In this document: piece after piece, positions 15,112 to 17,691 of the stretch | Numbering within the stretch: the stretch's first letter is position 1 | Layout: each line of letters starts with the position of its first letter | From: CAZUCD01 sp964618855 | GTDB taxonomy: Bacteria > Sumerlaeota > Sumerlaeia > SLMS01 > JANRJK01 | NCBI GenBank assembly: GCA_964618855.1 | Contig: CAZUCD010000073.1 | Span: 1-17,691, forward strand | Reading direction: 5' to 3' | Length of the DNA stretch: 17,691 nucleotides | The notes under the pieces: generated by a model | Told to the model about the DNA's origin: nothing | Seen by the model: only the letters and a program-made list of their open reading frames with translations | Database searches by the model: none | Program-made: the position numbers and the translations under genes

Positions 15112-15280
15112 CGCATGGGACGCAAAGGGCGCAAAGAACAACGTGAGAGTGATTGGTGCGAAGTGCGGGCGATGTCCTCAGACCACTTCCCGAGAGAACC
15201 TGCTGTTCATTTGCGTTCTTTGCGCCCTTTGCGGTTGGAAACTCCTCTGCTTCTCTCTGCGCTCTCTGCGCCTCTGGGGT
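15112..15280. repeat. Palindromic intergenic element with 9-bp TTTGCGNNN periodicity
   Basis: The 19-bp arms CGCAAAGGGCGCAAAGAAC (15121-15139) and GTTCTTTGCGCCCTTTGCG (15215-15233) are perfect inverted repeats, 75 bp apart. Within them TTTGCG recurs every nine bases (three units at 15210-15236). Further right, CTCTGCG recurs with the same step (about 15244-15280). Comparable elements built from these words are scattered through many environmental bacterial genomes, which is recalled knowledge and not tested here. The function is unknown. Confidence 0.7.
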
Positions 15281-15398
15281 GAATCGTTACTCGTTGGCGG
15301 GGGGATCGGCTTGACGGTCGTTTCGATGGATGCATGAATCCTGCGAAATCATCAATGCGCAGCCTTCGAGGCGCGCGGCTGTCGGAGGCATTTGGCAC

Positions 15399-17691
15399 AT
15401 GTTTCAACGTCAGCATCCATGCGTCGCCCTGTTGCTGCTCGCGGCCGTGCTCTTCACAACCGTTTCCAATGCCAATGCGCAATCCACAGCCGGCCTCTCC
15501 ACGCCGGGAACGACGGCGTACGTCGATCCTGGATTCAGGCGAATCGGGCACGCGCTCAACGCTGGCGCGCCGGGGAAACCACGCCTTGGATTCTACGATC
15601 CGGTGACTGGGTCGTGCTTCGCGGTGCTCGGTGACAACCCAGGACTGTCCCAAGTGGTGAAGTACTCGCCCGGAATCGGATCCACTCCGCCAGGGAGGAT
15701 CGGTTCCGCCGACTTGATTTACTCGGACGGCGTCGTCGTTTCCGGAGTGATCGACCCGACCCGTGGATTCTTGCTGCTCGGCACCGACTCAAGCCCTGCC
15801 CGTATCGTGAAGGTGTCATTGGGGGCTGCCAGCGCGGCCCCATCGCGAACAACCACGATGATACTGCCTGCCGGGGAGTCCCTTGGAGGCGCTGCGCTGA
15901 TCGATGGATCGAACGGGTTCGCCTACTTCTCCACGTCCGCCGGCTTGCTGAAGATCGACATCGGCGATTCCGATGGTCCGCTGCGCCGCCTGGGTCTCGG
16001 ACTCGGGATGGGCGTGGCGGCGACGGGTGCGCTCGATGAGTCCTCCGGGCACGCGTACTTTGCCACCCCACTCGGGGTCGTCCACAAATTCCACTTGGGA
16101 TTGGGCGAGGCGCTGCCTTCGCACATCGGCTCCGTTTCACTTCCGGCTGCGGAGGGGAATCCGACTCACGGTTTCTTCGACCCTTCAACAAACTGTTTCA
16201 TTCTCGGGGCTGGAACGGGGACGAAGAAGGTCGTGAAGATTTCGGGGGGAACGGGGGCTGCGGCGCCCACCCGTGTGGGCAGTGTTGACCTCGGCGCCGC
16301 GACGCAACCCCTCAGTGGATTGGCCAAGTATCCCGGTGACCCGTTCGCGATCGCCGTCCAGCGGGGAGCGACCTTTGCAGCCCCCAGGAAGATCTACAAA
16401 GTTGCACTCGAGGCCAGTGGACTCCCCCCAACCGTCTCGGGCTCGGTGGATCTGACGGCGGGTTCTCAAACTGACACGGTCTGCATGCTTCCCGATGTTC
16501 GCGAGTTCCTCGTGCAGGCTGGACCTGAGGCCTTTCGCTTTGCCTTGGGGGATGGCACGGGTCTGCCCACGCTTTCGGCCCAGGGCGACTTGGAGTGCAG
16601 GGATTACCTCTTACGATACGCGTACTTGGATGCACCAAATCGGCACGCGTACTTCTTCGCTGAGCCATATGGCTCTCTCTTTCCCGGCACTGTTGTGAAG
16701 ATGGCGCTCGGGACCGATTCCACCGCTCCCCATCGCCTGGCCAGCTTGACTCTCCCGCCGAACTATCTCCCATGGGCCCAGACGGCCTTGGATGCCACAC
16801 GTGGGTATCTCTATGTAAGTGGTTACGACGGAGAACACATTCTCGGAAAGGTAAGGCTGGGGTCGGGATCCACGGCACCAGTCCTGGTCCGGGAGCAACG
16901 CGTTTTGAACGGACTGGGATTCATTCAGGCATTGGCCATGGACGCCGCCGGAGGATACTTGTATCTCGCGTTTGGCTCTGGGGGTGTTTCGTCCACGATC
17001 CACAAGTTTGATGTCGGAACCGGCGATGAACCGCTAGTCCTGGTGGGCTCCTGCGTTCTGCCGAATGACGAGGCGACGACTCAGATGGTCGTGGACGCAG
17101 CCGAGGGTCGCCTGCTGATCGCCTCCAACCAGATCAACCCGGAAGTGTCGTATTCCAGACTGAGAATAGTCAACACTGGCGTGGGGGCCTCACCCCCGAC
17201 AGTGGGCGGAATAGTCGAGTATCCCAGGGCAACGGAATTCTTCCGGGTGAGCACCGCCCAGATAGATGCGACTGCAAGAATGGCGTACTTCATGGACTAT
17301 GATGGCGCTGAATGGCACATGTCCAAGATCGACCTCGGAACCGATGTCGCCCCTCCGTCCTATGCAGGGGCCGTCACGATTCCGGCGCAAGCGTCTGATA
17401 TGTCGGTTTGGGGAACGGCCATGGATCCTGCACGGCAGGAGACATTTGTGCCGATTGTAGCGCCGCCCGACAGCCCTGGACTTGCACGAGTATCGCACGG
17501 CTCCGGCGCCAGTCTCCCCACCGTTGTTGATTCAATCGCGGCCCAGTTGTACTCCGGCATCGCTCGTTGCGGGGTCGTTGATGCCGTGCAAGGCGTGGTC
17601 CTGCTAGGCGGCTGGGAAGGGTCAAATCGGATCCAGCTCGTCGGCACGGACGAGGGTCAGCGGTCGTTCCTGAAGGGGACGCGGTTCACGA
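15399..17691 (+). CDS. Exported beta-propeller-like repeat protein, truncated by the window edge
   Basis: An open frame of 764 codons runs from ATG 15399 to the last base without a stop. GGAGG at 15384-15388 precedes the ATG. The product starts MFQRQHPCVALLLLAAVLFT and ends the signal at NANAQ (cleavage near Ala27). The rest is about 13-14 copies of a roughly 50-60-residue unit with the core 'hKhxLGxGxxxPxxxG': IVKVSLGAASAAP, LLKIDIGDSDGP, VVKISGGTGAAAP, VVKMALGTDSTAP, LGKVRLGSGSTAP, IHKFDVGTGDEP, MSKIDLGTDVAPP. Between cores lie strands such as DATRGYLYVSG and DAAGGYLYLAFG. The pattern fits beta-propeller blades, and the copy number suggests two propellers in tandem. Such proteins are usually extracellular binding or surface proteins; no enzyme motif is seen. 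Codons with A or T in third position, including TTA and ATA, are far commoner than in neighbouring genes. Confidence 0.8.
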   Translation, partial: MFQRQHPCVALLLLAAVLFTTVSNANAQSTAGLSTPGTTAYVDPGFRRIGHALNAGAPGKPRLGFYDPVTGSCFAVLGDNPGLSQVVKYSPGIGSTPPGRIGSADLIYSDGVVVSGVIDPTRGFLLLGTDSSPARIVKVSLGAASAAPSRTTTMILPAGESLGGAALIDGSNGFAYFSTSAGLLKIDIGDSDGPLRRLGLGLGMGVAATGALDESSGHAYFATPLGVVHKFHLGLGEALPSHIGSVSLPAAEGNPTHGFFDPSTNCFILGAGTGTKKVVKISGGTGAAAPTRVGSVDLGAATQPLSGLAKYPGDPFAIAVQRGATFAAPRKIYKVALEASGLPPTVSGSVDLTAGSQTDTVCMLPDVREFLVQAGPEAFRFALGDGTGLPTLSAQGDLECRDYLLRYAYLDAPNRHAYFFAEPYGSLFPGTVVKMALGTDSTAPHRLASLTLPPNYLPWAQTALDATRGYLYVSGYDGEHILGKVRLGSGSTAPVLVREQRVLNGLGFIQALAMDAAGGYLYLAFGSGGVSSTIHKFDVGTGDEPLVLVGSCVLPNDEATTQMVVDAAEGRLLIASNQINPEVSYSRLRIVNTGVGASPPTVGGIVEYPRATEFFRVSTAQIDATARMAYFMDYDGAEWHMSKIDLGTDVAPPSYAGAVTIPAQASDMSVWGTAMDPARQETFVPIVAPPDSPGLARVSHGSGASLPTVVDSIAAQLYSGIARCGVVDAVQGVVLLGGWEGSNRIQLVGTDEGQRSFLKGTRFT

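Larger units (their letters stand above)
15054..15398. other. Intergenic region holding a palindromic repeat element
   Basis: These 345 bp hold no credible gene. They contain a terminator-like hairpin (15070-15086), the CGCAAAG-type inverted repeat element (15112-15280), and the leader of the propeller gene with GGAGG at 15384-15388. Confidence 0.6.

Noticed and set aside
15556..17647. Several short frames on both strands between 15556 and 17647
   Set aside because: All lie inside the continuous propeller frame and lack ribosome sites, repeats or signals of their own.
1..17691. CRISPR arrays, tRNA genes, IS ends or phage genes
   Set aside because: No regularly spaced direct repeats, no T-arm-like or cloverleaf sequence, and no transposase or phage motif was found on either strand by eye.

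Overview
The window is GC-rich bacterial chromosomal DNA with dense protein-coding genes whose third codon positions are mostly G or C. It holds twelve apparently intact genes and one gene cut by the right edge. No tRNA, rRNA, CRISPR array, IS element or prophage gene was seen. A housekeeping ribosome-maturation gene (rbfA), a XerC/D-type recombinase, many exported proteins, a type IV pilin-like protein and PAP2 and sugar-nucleotide enzymes fit a free-living, probably Gram-negative, environmental bacterium. Secreted GH57-like and propeller proteins and dispersed palindromic repeats of the CTTTGCG type are common in uncultured high-GC lineages, but the sequence alone does not fix the phylum.

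Layout. Positions 162-1744 (+): a pseudopilin translationally coupled to a DUF2306 membrane protein, then rbfA. Positions 1835-5031 (-): a molybdenum hydroxylase large subunit (xanthine dehydrogenase/CO dehydrogenase family) coupled through an ATGA overlap to a secreted beta-sandwich protein. A 400-bp divergent spacer with several palindromes leads to xerC (5432-6331, +). After a 300-bp non-coding stretch, an exported small protein and a GNAT-type protein form a tight pair (6632-8064, +). Facing them is an orphan response regulator with an NTF2-like C-terminal domain (8075-8902, -). A PAP2 phosphatase (9176-10024, +) overlaps the 3' end of a 1023-residue exported GH57-like protein (10018-13089, -). 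Upstream of that, on the same strand, lies a CAP/SCP-domain exported protein (13220-14041). Divergent from it is an NAD-dependent sugar-nucleotide epimerase (14100-15053, +), followed by a palindromic repeat element. The last gene (15399 to the window end, +) is an exported protein made almost entirely of about 13-14 beta-propeller-like repeats. It has no stop codon in the window and clearly less GC-biased codon usage than its neighbours.

How the genes fit together. No single pathway joins the whole window. The recurring theme is the cell envelope and exterior: pseudopilin, exported beta-sandwich protein, PAP2 phosphatase, GH57-like carbohydrate enzyme, CAP protein, sugar-nucleotide epimerase and giant propeller protein. 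The most unusual items are the repeat-built propeller gene, the Tat-like secreted GH57 relative, the receiver-NTF2 fusion, the molybdenum hydroxylase lacking its FeS and FAD partner genes, and the 9-bp-periodic palindromic element. I found nothing that can be firmly called a previously undescribed multi-gene system.
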